Source: a virus. Taken from it: DNA of 21,124 nucleotides. The stretch is taken from positions 1 to 21,124 of IMG/VR virus record IMGVR_UViG_3300037226_000019, one strand, 5' to 3'. A program made the position numbers and the translations under genes. The notes beneath the pieces are model-generated. The model had not been told where the DNA came from, did not search any database, and saw only the letters and a program-made list of their open reading frames with translations. Position 1 is the first letter of the stretch; each line of letters begins with the position of its first letter. Shown in pieces: positions 1 to 8,192 of the stretch.

Positions 1-561
1 GAGTGCCCATAGTTGTTTTCCAAGGCCTGCTGCTCCCTGGGCAGCTGCTCCGAATGGTCCTGGCATCGCAGAAAGTTTGCCCAGGGCGCCATCGATGGCT
101 TCGCTGTAGCTCCCGACATTTAGCCGATTATCGCTGATCGATTTTCCAAAGGCATCCAGGCCTTTCTTTGCGTTATCCACGGCTACCTTCGCCTCCATAT
201 GCTTTTGGGAAAGGGTCATAACTCCCTGGGCGTTTTTCTCATAAGCACCTCCGACCAGTTTGAGCTGGGTTTGTGCCAGTTGCCATTGCTTATAAAGTTC
301 CTGGTAGGATCCTTTCTCTGCATTGTTTGCGGCTGTTGCCAGGTCCACGGATTTCTTGGCGAGCTTGTATTCCTGCTCTGCGGTCCGTAGTGCTGCATTG
401 TTCTTTTCAATCTCCACGGCAGTTGCCGTTCCGGATTCCTTTAGCAGTTTGTTCGCTTCTCGGAGTTCGTCCACTTTCTTTTTGGCCTCGACTGCTTCTG
501 CAGCGTATTTTGGTAGGTTGCTCTCTACCTGGACGAGGTATTTTTTTGTTTCGTCTGTCAT
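1..561 (-). CDS. Phage tail tape measure protein, N-terminal 187 residues (runs off window)
   Basis: The reading frame opens at ATG 561 and stays open to position 1, so the C-terminal part lies outside the window. The visible part is rich in Lys, Glu, Ala and Gln with heptad-like spacing (about residues 1-130), as expected of a long coiled coil, and then has the stretch DNRLNVGSYSEAIDGAL followed by an Ala/Gly-rich segment. That N-terminal pattern is common in tape measure proteins of Bacteroidota phages, which set tail length inside the tail tube and are usually much longer than 187 residues. The gene starts two bases after the stop of the 772-aa tail protein, consistent with a tail operon. 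The identification is by pattern and context; a coiled-coil structural protein of another type is the alternative. Confidence 0.75.
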   Translation of the reverse strand, partial: MTDETKKYLVQVESNLPKYAAEAVEAKKKVDELREANKLLKESGTATAVEIEKNNAALRTAEQEYKLAKKSVDLATAANNAEKGSYQELYKQWQLAQTQLKLVGGAYEKNAQGVMTLSQKHMEAKVAVDNAKKGLDAFGKSISDNRLNVGSYSEAIDGALGKLSAMPGPFGAAAQGAAGLGKQLWAL

Positions 562-563
562 GA

Positions 564-2882
564 TTAAAGTTTTACTAATTCAACGGTGCACAGGTGGCCT
601 GGAACGTAATTTGTGATTTTGTTAACGTAAAAATACGCGCTGAACTGCCTGAGATAAATGGGGATGTAATGTTTGAGGCCTGCTACCTCATAAACCGGTA
701 GGTTGAATTTCTCATTCCGTAGATTTGTTTTGGTCAGCATCCGGGAGAGGGCTGCATAGTTAATGTTCAAAAGTGAAAAAGCCACCTCGATGGATGAGGC
801 CTTTTGTGGGGTGATCGTGTCGTATGAAGTTCCTCCCGATACCGCTGTTCTGATTCCGAATGTCTTTTCATAAAGAGGGCTTACTGCCGATACCTTTGTC
901 CTGGAAACGTAAACGATCCGGGGGTCGATGCTGTCTTTTTGTACATAAGTCACCGGCGTTTTCCCATCGCTTATGTTGAAGGCTATCCGGGAGACATTAA
1001 CATCGATCAGAATTTTTACTTCATCGCAGGTTGAAACCGGGATCTGCACCACGTCTTTTTCTGCCGGGAGGGTTTCGTCGTCTATTTGTATCACTCCATT
1101 GCCGTTGTTTTTTATGACGTCGCTGGAGTCTTTATACTTGAGGTTGTTTCGCTGCGCATAATCCCCAAATTTGAACTCGCAGTCGGTTTCCGCTTCTGAT
1201 AAATATTCCGACCAGTCTCTCGCAATTGGTATATTGTCATATAGCTCTGAATAGTTCCAGAATTTTATCTTTTTGTCCCTGGGGACGGCTTCCGGGATGA
1301 GTCCGAATAAATTGCAAATCATCTTTAAAAAGTCCGTCTGGCTTATGTCTGGTAGCAGGAAGTGCGGCTCAACATTTGAAAGATATGCTATTTTAACTGC
1401 CGTGATGCCTGTCACTTGGATGTCATAGTAAGCGAGCCCGGTCGTGGTAACCACTACCCGGAGGGTGTCCAGGGCTGTCGTTGTATAGTCCACAGTATAA
1501 GCCCGGAGCCATGCGTTTGTGTGGTATGTTCCATCATCCTTGAATTCGGCGACCTGGACGGCGTCGTTATACAAATAAACATGGGATGGCAAATAGAAAC
1601 TACCTCCTGCTGCTTTCAAAACGACCCGGATGGTATAGCTCGCTGCATACCGGGTTATGTATCTTCCGTTCATCTTAAAAAACGAGTCTCCCAGGATGCA
1701 AGTGACGTCGGCATAAACCGTATCGAGTGCGTTCCTGCTTGCGTTCATTACTTTGTGGTTTATTGCGTGTAATGAATAAAGCCAGGGCTTAATGTCGACG
1801 TTTGAAAGATTCAAATTTGAAACCGGCATAAAAAGGCTGTTAAAAATATCGTCATCCAGGATCTTGCCTGCGCAAAAATAAGCGGCATTGGTGAATATCT
1901 CATTCCAAATTGCCCGGATCTTAATGAAAGGCCAGATCCAGCCTCCAAACATTTCGACCCGATCGCCGTCGTCTGTGAGCGGGGCGATTCCGCCGTCGTC
2001 TGATGGTTCGCAAAGTGGATAGACATAGTCCAGGTTTCCTGCGTTGCTCGCTGCCTGAATTACGGCTGCCCATATGTGGTTCGTTGATGGGAGGAGAAGG
2101 TCCGTGATTTTGAGCTTATCAATTGCGTTGAAAAAATTGAGGTTTCCGGATAAAATTGAAACGTAGTAATATTGATCGTCCGCGTTGGTAAGCGTCATTA
2201 TCCCTGCGGTTATTATCTCGATATTGTTCTGGACCAAACGGCAGGGCTGATTTTTATAGGGGAAAGTCGTGTTGGCTCCTGCATCACCAGATAATTCAAA
2301 AAGCAAACGCATTGCCCTGGTCTTTCTAATCTTGAATGTTCCTGTGAAGTCCGATTGCCGGTCCTTCATCTCTGCGACGTCATTAACCTGTTTATTGATC
2401 GGGATCATTTCGTCGTCATCCAGGTCGCAGAGCTGGTCCCCTAAATATAGGAATTGGCTCTTCTGAAAAACGGAGGGCGCATTCGGAAGCTCTTTCCGGG
2501 TGATCTCAAATTCAAAAATATAACCCGGCGCTCCCTCTTCTTTGATCGTGTGTGCTCCGCGGGTGATGTCCACCTCATACCACTTCTCGTTTTCATATTG
2601 CTCGACCATTTCTGCCATAAGCACTCCGGTGAATGCTCCGATGTTTTCTTTGGTTATTCCTTCCAGGCCAACGGTATATGAATACTTTGCTGTGATCATT
2701 GTGGCTCGCTCGATCCTGGATATGACAGAAAACTTCTTTGTCACCATCGTATCGGCATTCTCGGTCTGCATGGTTACTTCGTATCCGTTGGTAAACAGAA
2801 AATAATGCCAGCCATTAAAATACCAGCGGAGGTATATTCCTTCGCTGCATCGTATAATCGGTATGCGTATGAGTTTTATCAT
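564..2882 (-). CDS. Large tail/baseplate-type structural protein (772 aa)
   Basis: This protein is 772 aa long and overlaps the FISUMP adhesin gene by ATGA. Its N-terminus (residues 15-28) carries GIYLRWYFNGWHYF, almost the same motif as at the start of the next upstream gene, so the two share a paralogous N-terminal domain of roughly 110 residues. The rest looks beta-rich, with many Tyr, Thr, Val and Ile residues, and has no enzyme motif that I recognise. Its place between an adhesin and the tape measure gene suggests a distal tail, baseplate or tail-associated protein that the shared domain docks onto the tail. The exact role is unknown. A hub or receptor-binding protein is possible, but nothing in the sequence decides this. 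Confidence 0.6.
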   Translation of the reverse strand: MIKLIRIPIIRCSEGIYLRWYFNGWHYFLFTNGYEVTMQTENADTMVTKKFSVISRIERATMITAKYSYTVGLEGITKENIGAFTGVLMAEMVEQYENEKWYEVDITRGAHTIKEEGAPGYIFEFEITRKELPNAPSVFQKSQFLYLGDQLCDLDDDEMIPINKQVNDVAEMKDRQSDFTGTFKIRKTRAMRLLFELSGDAGANTTFPYKNQPCRLVQNNIEIITAGIMTLTNADDQYYYVSILSGNLNFFNAIDKLKITDLLLPSTNHIWAAVIQAASNAGNLDYVYPLCEPSDDGGIAPLTDDGDRVEMFGGWIWPFIKIRAIWNEIFTNAAYFCAGKILDDDIFNSLFMPVSNLNLSNVDIKPWLYSLHAINHKVMNASRNALDTVYADVTCILGDSFFKMNGRYITRYAASYTIRVVLKAAGGSFYLPSHVYLYNDAVQVAEFKDDGTYHTNAWLRAYTVDYTTTALDTLRVVVTTTGLAYYDIQVTGITAVKIAYLSNVEPHFLLPDISQTDFLKMICNLFGLIPEAVPRDKKIKFWNYSELYDNIPIARDWSEYLSEAETDCEFKFGDYAQRNNLKYKDSSDVIKNNGNGVIQIDDETLPAEKDVVQIPVSTCDEVKILIDVNVSRIAFNISDGKTPVTYVQKDSIDPRIVYVSRTKVSAVSPLYEKTFGIRTAVSGGTSYDTITPQKASSIEVAFSLLNINYAALSRMLTKTNLRNEKFNLPVYEVAGLKHYIPIYLRQFSAYFYVNKITNYVPGHLCTVELVKL

Positions 2883-4642
2883 TCTGCGCTTCTATCGGTT
2901 GAGTCGTAAAAAATACTATATGCCCTGTTCTTTAATTGTGGCAATCCTGTAATCCATTGGTTAAATGCCAGACCGTCTTTTGCTCCAAACGATAGCACGT
3001 TTCCAATCACCGGATCTAAAACTCCTCCGTCCCGGACCCATACGTACATTGTTCGGGATCCGCTTCCGGAATAGAATCCGTTTGGTGTTCCGGTTATTCT
3101 GATCGTTTGGTCATTCCATGCTGCGGATCCTGATGGTCCTGAAGAGAAGCCTGGCGTCCATGCGGCTTCATGATTGAAAAATGGGGGGTCGCCATAACCA
3201 TAGAAGGTCTGTGCTCCTGATGCCGTTGCTCCATAAAGCATCAAATCGCTGCTGTTGGCTATCGTAATTGAAAAACTTTTATTTGTTAGGTCCTCGTTGT
3301 TTGCTATGGGGTTAACTTTTACGATCATCCCGGTTGTAAAGATTCCGTCCAGGACCTGTTCTGAATTATCCGCTTTCCAAATCTGGATATTAAAACCTTC
3401 ATATGAGGAGGCGCTTGCGATATACCATCTCGCCATGTTGGTGGTAACAACAAATTGTTTCTGGTCTGTCTCGTTCCACTTCCAGGTTAGTTCTGTAGGT
3501 TCAACGCTTGCCGTGTCGGTGCTTGGTGTACCTACTATTCCGGGTCCTGTATTATCTCTGACGCAGCGAACAGAAAGACCTGATAAAAACAATTCCTGGC
3601 ACCATTCGGGAATTATATCTGCGCTATCATAACTTATAGTTGACTGTCTAATGGCATCAAGACCGGGAGCATAATAGTCAGGAATCACGGTTGAACTCCA
3701 AAAATTAAAATGTATTTTAAGCTGTTCAAAAGAACCACCATATGTTCTTATTCCTGCGCCTCTGGCCCTGAATCCGACCTCATCAGTTGCTCCTGTGTTT
3801 GGACTATCCCAATGTGCGGTACCAGTTTCTTTCAATCTTCCTGCTCCTCCTGCACTCACGTTTATATAATCAAATAATTTTTGCCAGTCCGCTTCTGTGG
3901 GGATTCTCCATCCGGCTTCCGGGATTCCGTTTCTCTCAAAGTAAGCGAGGCCTCTCGCATCTTTAATTACAAATCCATTATAAATTAATCCATAAGGAGT
4001 TTTGTTGCTCAAATCGTTATTAAAAATACAATATGCAGGCGTTGTTCCTGTTCCCGCCTGATACCACGCGGTATCTGATATCAAGTTTGTTATTGGTGAT
4101 CCATCTGCAAACTTAGTTGTTTGCAGGTTTTCAACAATAAACTCTTGATCGCTTATTCTAACCGTAGTATAAATATTCCCATCAATGTCTTTCAAGTCGC
4201 CAGAAGGTGGAGGGGGCGGTGGTGGCGGGGGAGGTGGCGGGATCACTGGTATAAAATTTACAGGGGTATATCCGGTTTCCTTGCTTCCCACGATTGCATT
4301 AAATTCAAATTCAAATCCGCTTATTTTAGTCCCTGCAAATATGACGCTGGTCGGGTCTATCCTTATGTTCATCCATCCATAAATGGTGAGCAGCGATACC
4401 TCGATGGCATTAAAAATTGTTTTAATTGCTGCGCTCTGAGGTGTAGTTATTTGTCCTGATCCCAGGGATAATTTTCGGGTACCGAGTGTTCGGTATTTCT
4501 CCCCTTCTGTATTAAAACTTATTTTCCCAGGCAGAAAGTTCCAATAATGCCATCCGTTATAATACCAGCGTAGGTAGTATCCTGGCTTCGGTTTTGCGAC
4601 AGGAATCCGGCAGGCAGCGTATATGTTTTTTCCCCATCCCAT
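2879..4642 (-). CDS. Tail adhesin with poly-Pro linker, FISUMP domain and BACON-like domain (587 aa)
   Basis: Domains in order: an N-terminal tail-attachment domain with GYYLRWYYNGWHYW (residues 21-34, shared with the 772-aa neighbour); a run of 12 prolines (135-146); a FISUMP (Fibrobacter succinogenes major paralogous) domain at about 149-364, recognised by VRISDQEFIVENLQTTKFADG, GWRIPTEADW, LKETGTAHW, PNTGATDEVGF, FWSST and the closing SVRCVRD; a BACON-like beta domain at about 380-470 (LTWKWN ... VVTTNMARWYI); and a C-terminal region without recognised motif. FISUMP domains have a C-type-lectin-like relation and BACON domains are linked to glycan or mucin binding, so I infer a surface-binding tail fibre or tip protein. 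It begins by TAATG overlap with the 313-aa gene and ends by ATGA overlap with the 772-aa gene. Confidence 0.7.
   Translation of the reverse strand: MGWGKNIYAACRIPVAKPKPGYYLRWYYNGWHYWNFLPGKISFNTEGEKYRTLGTRKLSLGSGQITTPQSAAIKTIFNAIEVSLLTIYGWMNIRIDPTSVIFAGTKISGFEFEFNAIVGSKETGYTPVNFIPVIPPPPPPPPPPPPSGDLKDIDGNIYTTVRISDQEFIVENLQTTKFADGSPITNLISDTAWYQAGTGTTPAYCIFNNDLSNKTPYGLIYNGFVIKDARGLAYFERNGIPEAGWRIPTEADWQKLFDYINVSAGGAGRLKETGTAHWDSPNTGATDEVGFRARGAGIRTYGGSFEQLKIHFNFWSSTVIPDYYAPGLDAIRQSTISYDSADIIPEWCQELFLSGLSVRCVRDNTGPGIVGTPSTDTASVEPTELTWKWNETDQKQFVVTTNMARWYIASASSYEGFNIQIWKADNSEQVLDGIFTTGMIVKVNPIANNEDLTNKSFSITIANSSDLMLYGATASGAQTFYGYGDPPFFNHEAAWTPGFSSGPSGSAAWNDQTIRITGTPNGFYSGSGSRTMYVWVRDGGVLDPVIGNVLSFGAKDGLAFNQWITGLPQLKNRAYSIFYDSTDRSAE
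4205..4240 (-). repeat. Twelve-codon proline run in the adhesin gene
   Basis: Twelve successive CCN codons form a hinge between the tail-attachment and FISUMP domains. All four proline codons are used, so the protein repeat is kept while the DNA is less than perfectly repetitive. The plus strand here is almost pure purine-rich G tract. Poly-Pro runs stall ribosomes unless EF-P acts, so the run may also slow translation between domains. Confidence 0.85.
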
Positions 4643-5583
4643 TACGGCGTCGTTATTTCAACGGTTAAATATGCGGCTGTATCCTCTATCATTGATGGAT
4701 TTATATTCAGGGAGTTGATAAATCCTTCGAGGTCTGTTTTTGACCTTGTTAGAATATCGGTGGCAATCAATACGTTCTCTGAGTTGTATCGCTTCATGGT
4801 GATGGTCAGTACTGTTGCCGGGGAGGTTGGGGGGATCGCTGGCAAAATAAAGGAAAGATCAAATGGCAGTCCCAAAAAATAAACCGGCTGTTCAAATGAA
4901 TTGAGCCAGGGGGCGTCGTCTATTTCTGTAGCGACGTAGTCGTGAAGGTTTGATCCTTGCTCTTCAGATCTTACGCACTGGGCATAATACCAGGTATTTC
5001 CTTCCGGAATAAAGGCTTCCTCGCTGCCATACCAACATTCCCTGTATTCAAATGTAAACTTTCCGGATTTTGCTGGCTCTTTCATTAGCAGTTCTGAGTA
5101 ATCTCCTGTCTTACCTGTGGCAATCATTATGCGCAGGATCCCGGAGACGTCCAGATCTGCTATTCCTTTGGTGTCCGGGGAGGCGATTACGGTTATCGGC
5201 TGCAGGATTCCGTTGACGGTCAGGCGTCCTTCAAAATAATAACCGGCCCGGAGAGTGTTATTATTGAGAAATGTTGCGACCATTCCTGCCGTCCAGGGGA
5301 TATCCGTGGTGATGGTTGTGGCTGGGCTTGCTTTAGCAGTTACCAGACCCACGTTCATCGCCAGGTTATTTGAGGTATAAACGGAGATCTGATCTCCCAG
5401 GTTTCCGGTAAATGCTACCGGCAGGGTCAGTTGGAGGAATCCTCCGGAGTTTGCCTGGCCCGATATCGCCTGGTCCTGTCTCTTCAGTCGGAAAAAATTC
5501 GCACTCTCTGTTGCCAGCCACCGGGATATGACTGGAGGCGTGGTGGGAGTGTTGTATTGCGGTGTGGAAACTAAGATTATCAT
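4642..5583 (-). CDS. Predicted tail structural protein, unknown (313 aa)
   Basis: The 313-aa product has no motif I recognise. It is rich in Thr, Ile, Val, Pro and aromatic residues and reads as all-beta. It begins at an ATGA overlap with a 53-aa gene and ends in a TAATG overlap with the adhesin gene. Since its neighbours on the downstream side are tail proteins, a role as a tail tube, distal tail or adhesin-connecting protein is a reasonable inference. There is no signal peptide or membrane segment. The number of aromatic and Gly/Asn turns fits a virion protein better than an enzyme. Confidence 0.5.
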   Translation of the reverse strand: MIILVSTPQYNTPTTPPVISRWLATESANFFRLKRQDQAISGQANSGGFLQLTLPVAFTGNLGDQISVYTSNNLAMNVGLVTAKASPATTITTDIPWTAGMVATFLNNNTLRAGYYFEGRLTVNGILQPITVIASPDTKGIADLDVSGILRIMIATGKTGDYSELLMKEPAKSGKFTFEYRECWYGSEEAFIPEGNTWYYAQCVRSEEQGSNLHDYVATEIDDAPWLNSFEQPVYFLGLPFDLSFILPAIPPTSPATVLTITMKRYNSENVLIATDILTRSKTDLEGFINSLNINPSMIEDTAAYLTVEITTP

Positions 5584-5741
5584 TTCTTTCTCATTTTTTT
5601 GCGTGGATGCTCTGCTCTGTTTCTGTTCTCGCTTTGTGTGGTCCGCTGGGTCATGAATTCGCTCAGGGATCCGGCGTATGATCGTTTAAATAAATTCCTG
5701 CTTTCCAAAAAAGCAAATAAACCTTTATCCTGTTTTTTCAT
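5580..5741 (-). CDS. Small basic protein (53 aa), hypothetical
   Basis: A 53-aa frame fills the only gap in this part of the tail operon. ATG 5741 overlaps the stop of the 148-aa gene by ATGA, and its own stop overlaps the next start by ATGA, which strongly supports it as a real, coupled gene. The product starts MKKQDKGLFAFLESRNLF and ends in a very basic tail (HPRKKMRKK). It has no recognised domain. A small assembly factor or nucleic-acid-contacting connector component is possible, but no function can be shown. Confidence 0.7.
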   Translation of the reverse strand: MKKQDKGLFAFLESRNLFKRSYAGSLSEFMTQRTTQSENRNRAEHPRKKMRKK

Positions 5742-6184
5742 ATTATGTCCATCGTTATTTTGCTAATCGCGAGTACAAATTTCTTATTGATTTTCTCGAT
5801 CGTCTTCTTCCTTTCGCTCTCGAAAACGTCGACAAAAACTCCGCTCTGGAAGTGCTGGTTTCCATGTTTGTTGATCCACCAGGTCATCCGCTTTGCCTCG
5901 TTGATTTTTCCTTCAGCACTTGCGCTCTCAAACATGTTTTTTTTCTCCATCCATCGGTATATGATCTTCCAGAGTCCATGGTCCTTCGTGCTCTTCCTGG
6001 GTCCGCGGCCCTTCTGCAGGACGGATATCCAATAGGGGACCAGGATGCCTCCTCCGTTCTCAGAAATCACCACCTCAAACATTTTCATAATCGAGGCCGG
6101 GATCTTGTTTCCGTAGTATCCGTTGCGCTTGCTGATGGCTGATATCAGCTCTTCAAATTCCGGTTTCAAATCAGGGAGTGCCAT
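5738..6184 (-). CDS. Putative tail completion or connector protein (148 aa)
   Basis: The 148-aa product contains a Gly-rich turn (ENGGGILVPYWISVLQKGRG) and a basic, mixed-charge remainder (RMTWWINKHGNQHF ... SERKKTIEKINKKF). Size, charge and position, after a 155-aa gene and before beta-rich tail proteins, recall the small neck or tail-completion proteins of siphoviruses, such as HK97 gp10-like proteins, but I see no decisive motif. It starts four bases after the previous stop and overlaps the next small gene by ATGA. Treat the role as a context-based guess. Confidence 0.45.
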   Translation of the reverse strand: MALPDLKPEFEELISAISKRNGYYGNKIPASIMKMFEVVISENGGGILVPYWISVLQKGRGPRKSTKDHGLWKIIYRWMEKKNMFESASAEGKINEAKRMTWWINKHGNQHFQSGVFVDVFESERKKTIEKINKKFVLAISKITMDII

Positions 6185-6188
6185 GATT

Positions 6189-6656
6189 TTATGGTTTTGG
6201 GATCACTATCCAGTTTCCGTCTTCGTCACACTTGAGTTGGTTCTCCAGTGGTTTTAATGTCAGCTCCAGGGACCATCCGATCGGGTTCGTGTCGTACTTT
6301 GTTTCCGGGATCTTCGTTGCCGGAATGGTGTCCATCTTCTGAAATATCTCGCTTCCGATCAAAAGTAAAACAAACCGCTCAGCGATCTGGAACAGGTACG
6401 TGTATTTTTCCTCGTTGTTATCGGCTGAGTCTTCCAGGTTCACTTGCTGCATTATTTCGACGCGATATGGGATGTATTCCTCCTGGATCCCATTTCCCTT
6501 AATGTTCAGGTTGATGGTATCTGGCTGGATTGCCAGGCCTATGATATCTGCTGGTCCGCTTTCGTCTGTTCTGAGATTGGCGATTTCCTTCGCTTCGTAT
6601 ATCACCTTCGTGCATCCGGCTGTCGTCAGAAGCGTTTTTATTGTTGAGGTTATCAT
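6189..6656 (-). CDS. Putative tail terminator or connector protein (155 aa)
   Basis: This 155-aa protein opens with MITSTIKTLLTTAGCTKVIY and has alternating hydrophobic strands and a central helix (YLFQIAERFVLLLIGSEIF), an alpha/beta layout seen in small tail terminator proteins. No family could be named from the sequence. Its ATG overlaps the stop of the sigma factor gene (ATGA), so its translation is probably coupled to that of the sigma factor, and the 148-aa putative connector follows after four bases. Position argues for a virion component at the head-tail junction. Confidence 0.45.
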   Translation of the reverse strand: MITSTIKTLLTTAGCTKVIYEAKEIANLRTDESGPADIIGLAIQPDTINLNIKGNGIQEEYIPYRVEIMQQVNLEDSADNNEEKYTYLFQIAERFVLLLIGSEIFQKMDTIPATKIPETKYDTNPIGWSLELTLKPLENQLKCDEDGNWIVIPKP

Positions 6657-7171
6657 GCTATCAGTTTTTTTAGTTGTTTCCTGGCTCTGAAAAGGTAGGC
6701 CCTTAATAGGTTAGACCGGTTGCCATATCCGTTGATCTGTCGGATAATTGCTTGCTTATAATTTGGCTGTAAGCAGTTAATGGCTTCCCGGATTGAGATC
6801 CTGGTTTCTCCCGATATGATTTTTTGCAATTGGTTAGGATCCTGGTTCTCAATCGTATTTATTAATAGATCGATGTCGTCGATTGTTTTGCGCCGGTTTC
6901 GGTATTTCAAAAAGTCCAGGGCAGTGTTGGTCGCTATCTTTGCGAGCCAGGTTTTGAATAAATTATTAGGGATAAAGGTTTCTATTTTTAGGTATGCCTT
7001 TGTAAAGGTTTCCATCATTAGGTCCTCTGCATCGGTGTCGTTACCCACGATCGATTTGATCAAATAAAAGGTGGGCTTCTCATGCCTGGTAAATATCTCA
7101 TTAAAGGCGTTTTTGTCTCCTGCTCTGATTTTATGCAGCGAGACCAGGTCGATATCAACCTTATCAGTCAT
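6653..7171 (-). CDS. RNA polymerase sigma-70 family (ECF-like) factor with shortened region 4
   Basis: The 172-aa protein reads as a two-domain ECF-type sigma factor. Region 2 (about residues 16-95) is clear: DAEDLMMETFTKAYLKIETF then FKTWLAKIATNTALDFLKYRNRR, which in the family binds the beta' coiled coil and the -10 element. Region 4 (about 125-172) ends in FRARKQLKKL, as usual, but the helix-turn-helix is short. Between LQPNYKQAIIRQINGYG and the final helix there are only a few residues (NRSN), where the family has about nine more containing the EIA...L first helix. -35 recognition may therefore be lost or altered. It overlaps the glycosyltransferase gene by 8 bp and the next gene by ATGA. 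I infer a phage regulator of host RNA polymerase, perhaps for late genes. Confidence 0.85.
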   Translation of the reverse strand: MTDKVDIDLVSLHKIRAGDKNAFNEIFTRHEKPTFYLIKSIVGNDTDAEDLMMETFTKAYLKIETFIPNNLFKTWLAKIATNTALDFLKYRNRRKTIDDIDLLINTIENQDPNQLQKIISGETRISIREAINCLQPNYKQAIIRQINGYGNRSNLLRAYLFRARKQLKKLIA

Positions 7172-8192
7172 CTCTGTGGTGATGGAATGCTTCCTGCATA
7201 AACCTGTGCCATTTCCTTTTTGCTTCCCGGTTGTATTCCATCAGAGCGGTGCGGGTCAGTTGTTTCAGGGCGAAGTCGTTGCGGTGATGATATACCCATA
7301 TGATTTTTGCGACTGCCTGCTCGTAGTTGGTTGTGGATGCCTGCATAATTTCTGGCATCCAGTCGATGGCCTGGCTGGCCACCAGAAGTTTATTTTTGCT
7401 GATAAAATCTGCAGCCACGATGTTGAAACTCTCTGTGTAAGAAAGCTGCAGGCCCAGGTCCATCTTGGATATGAGTTTATGGAATTTGTCGGTGTCCATC
7501 CATGGGTGGATTACCAGTTCGTGTTCTGTCGTTTCAAAAATCTGCACCAGGTTCCGGAAGACCGGATCGTTCTCGCTGGTCAGGTGGGGTGTTATGTGAA
7601 ACATCAGTTTTTTGTGCATTTTGTTGGCGGCTTCAATTGCGCAGAGTGCCTGGAAGCATTGGTTCTTTAAAATCCGGAGCGCTCCAAAACAACCGATGTG
7701 AATGCGGCTCCGCTCCCTGGTGTAATCTTCCAGCGGTTCGTGGAAGGTTATCACGTTCGGGAGGTATACGAAGGGGTGGTCCAGGCAGTTGGTCATCGCC
7801 TTATTAAAACTGGCATTGTTAAAAGAAATTACCAGGCCGCGTCCGAGTTCGATGTAATCGTTTATGTATTTTATCCCATTGCCCTCTTCCGAAAGGTAGC
7901 CTATATCGCTGTGGATCCGGACGGCCCATCTGCGGTGATGGTGTCTGTGCAACATCATAAGTTCGGCCAGTTTATGGGCGCTTACCCACAGGGCCTCTAT
8001 TATAACCAGGTCTGCATCGAATGCTGTTACTTCCCGGTCTATGCTATTGCTGTCAATTACAGAAACGACCTTGCAGAGGTTCCCTTGCTCCGTTAAATAG
8101 GCGGCTACCTGGCTGGCAGAATTGATAAGGCCATATGATCCTCTGGCTGGGGAATAATGGCGATGTTTAAGGATAAATAATACTTTTTTCAT
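7164..8192 (-). CDS. GT-B type glycosyltransferase (342 aa)
   Basis: The protein starts MKKVLFILKHRHY, followed by a first Rossmann-like domain, and has in its C-terminal half the typical second-domain features of GT4-like enzymes: a strand-turn IHIGCFGALRILKNQ (165-178) and TESFNIVAADFI (253-264), which matches the E-x-F-...-E/A motif region that binds the nucleotide sugar. It probably transfers a sugar from a nucleotide donor; the acceptor is unknown. It overlaps its upstream gene by ATGA and the sigma factor by 8 bp, so it is integral to the late operon. Candidate acceptors are virion proteins, host surface glycans (superinfection exclusion) or modified DNA bases. The sequence does not discriminate. 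Confidence 0.75.
   Translation of the reverse strand: MKKVLFILKHRHYSPARGSYGLINSASQVAAYLTEQGNLCKVVSVIDSNSIDREVTAFDADLVIIEALWVSAHKLAELMMLHRHHHRRWAVRIHSDIGYLSEEGNGIKYINDYIELGRGLVISFNNASFNKAMTNCLDHPFVYLPNVITFHEPLEDYTRERSRIHIGCFGALRILKNQCFQALCAIEAANKMHKKLMFHITPHLTSENDPVFRNLVQIFETTEHELVIHPWMDTDKFHKLISKMDLGLQLSYTESFNIVAADFISKNKLLVASQAIDWMPEIMQASTTNYEQAVAKIIWVYHHRNDFALKQLTRTALMEYNREAKRKWHRFMQEAFHHHRDD

Noticed and set aside
199-1161. Plus-strand open frames across the window
   Set aside because: They lie opposite tightly coupled minus-strand genes, have no recognisable motifs and read as antisense shadows.
4205-4240. Plus-strand G-run as a functional G-quadruplex
   Set aside because: The run follows directly from twelve Pro codons on the coding strand and needs no further explanation.
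2879-4642. Diversity-generating retroelement target in the FISUMP domain
   Set aside because: FISUMP-type and lectin-like domains can be such targets, but the domain is not at the C-terminus, and no reverse transcriptase, accessory gene or near-repeat template is visible in the window.
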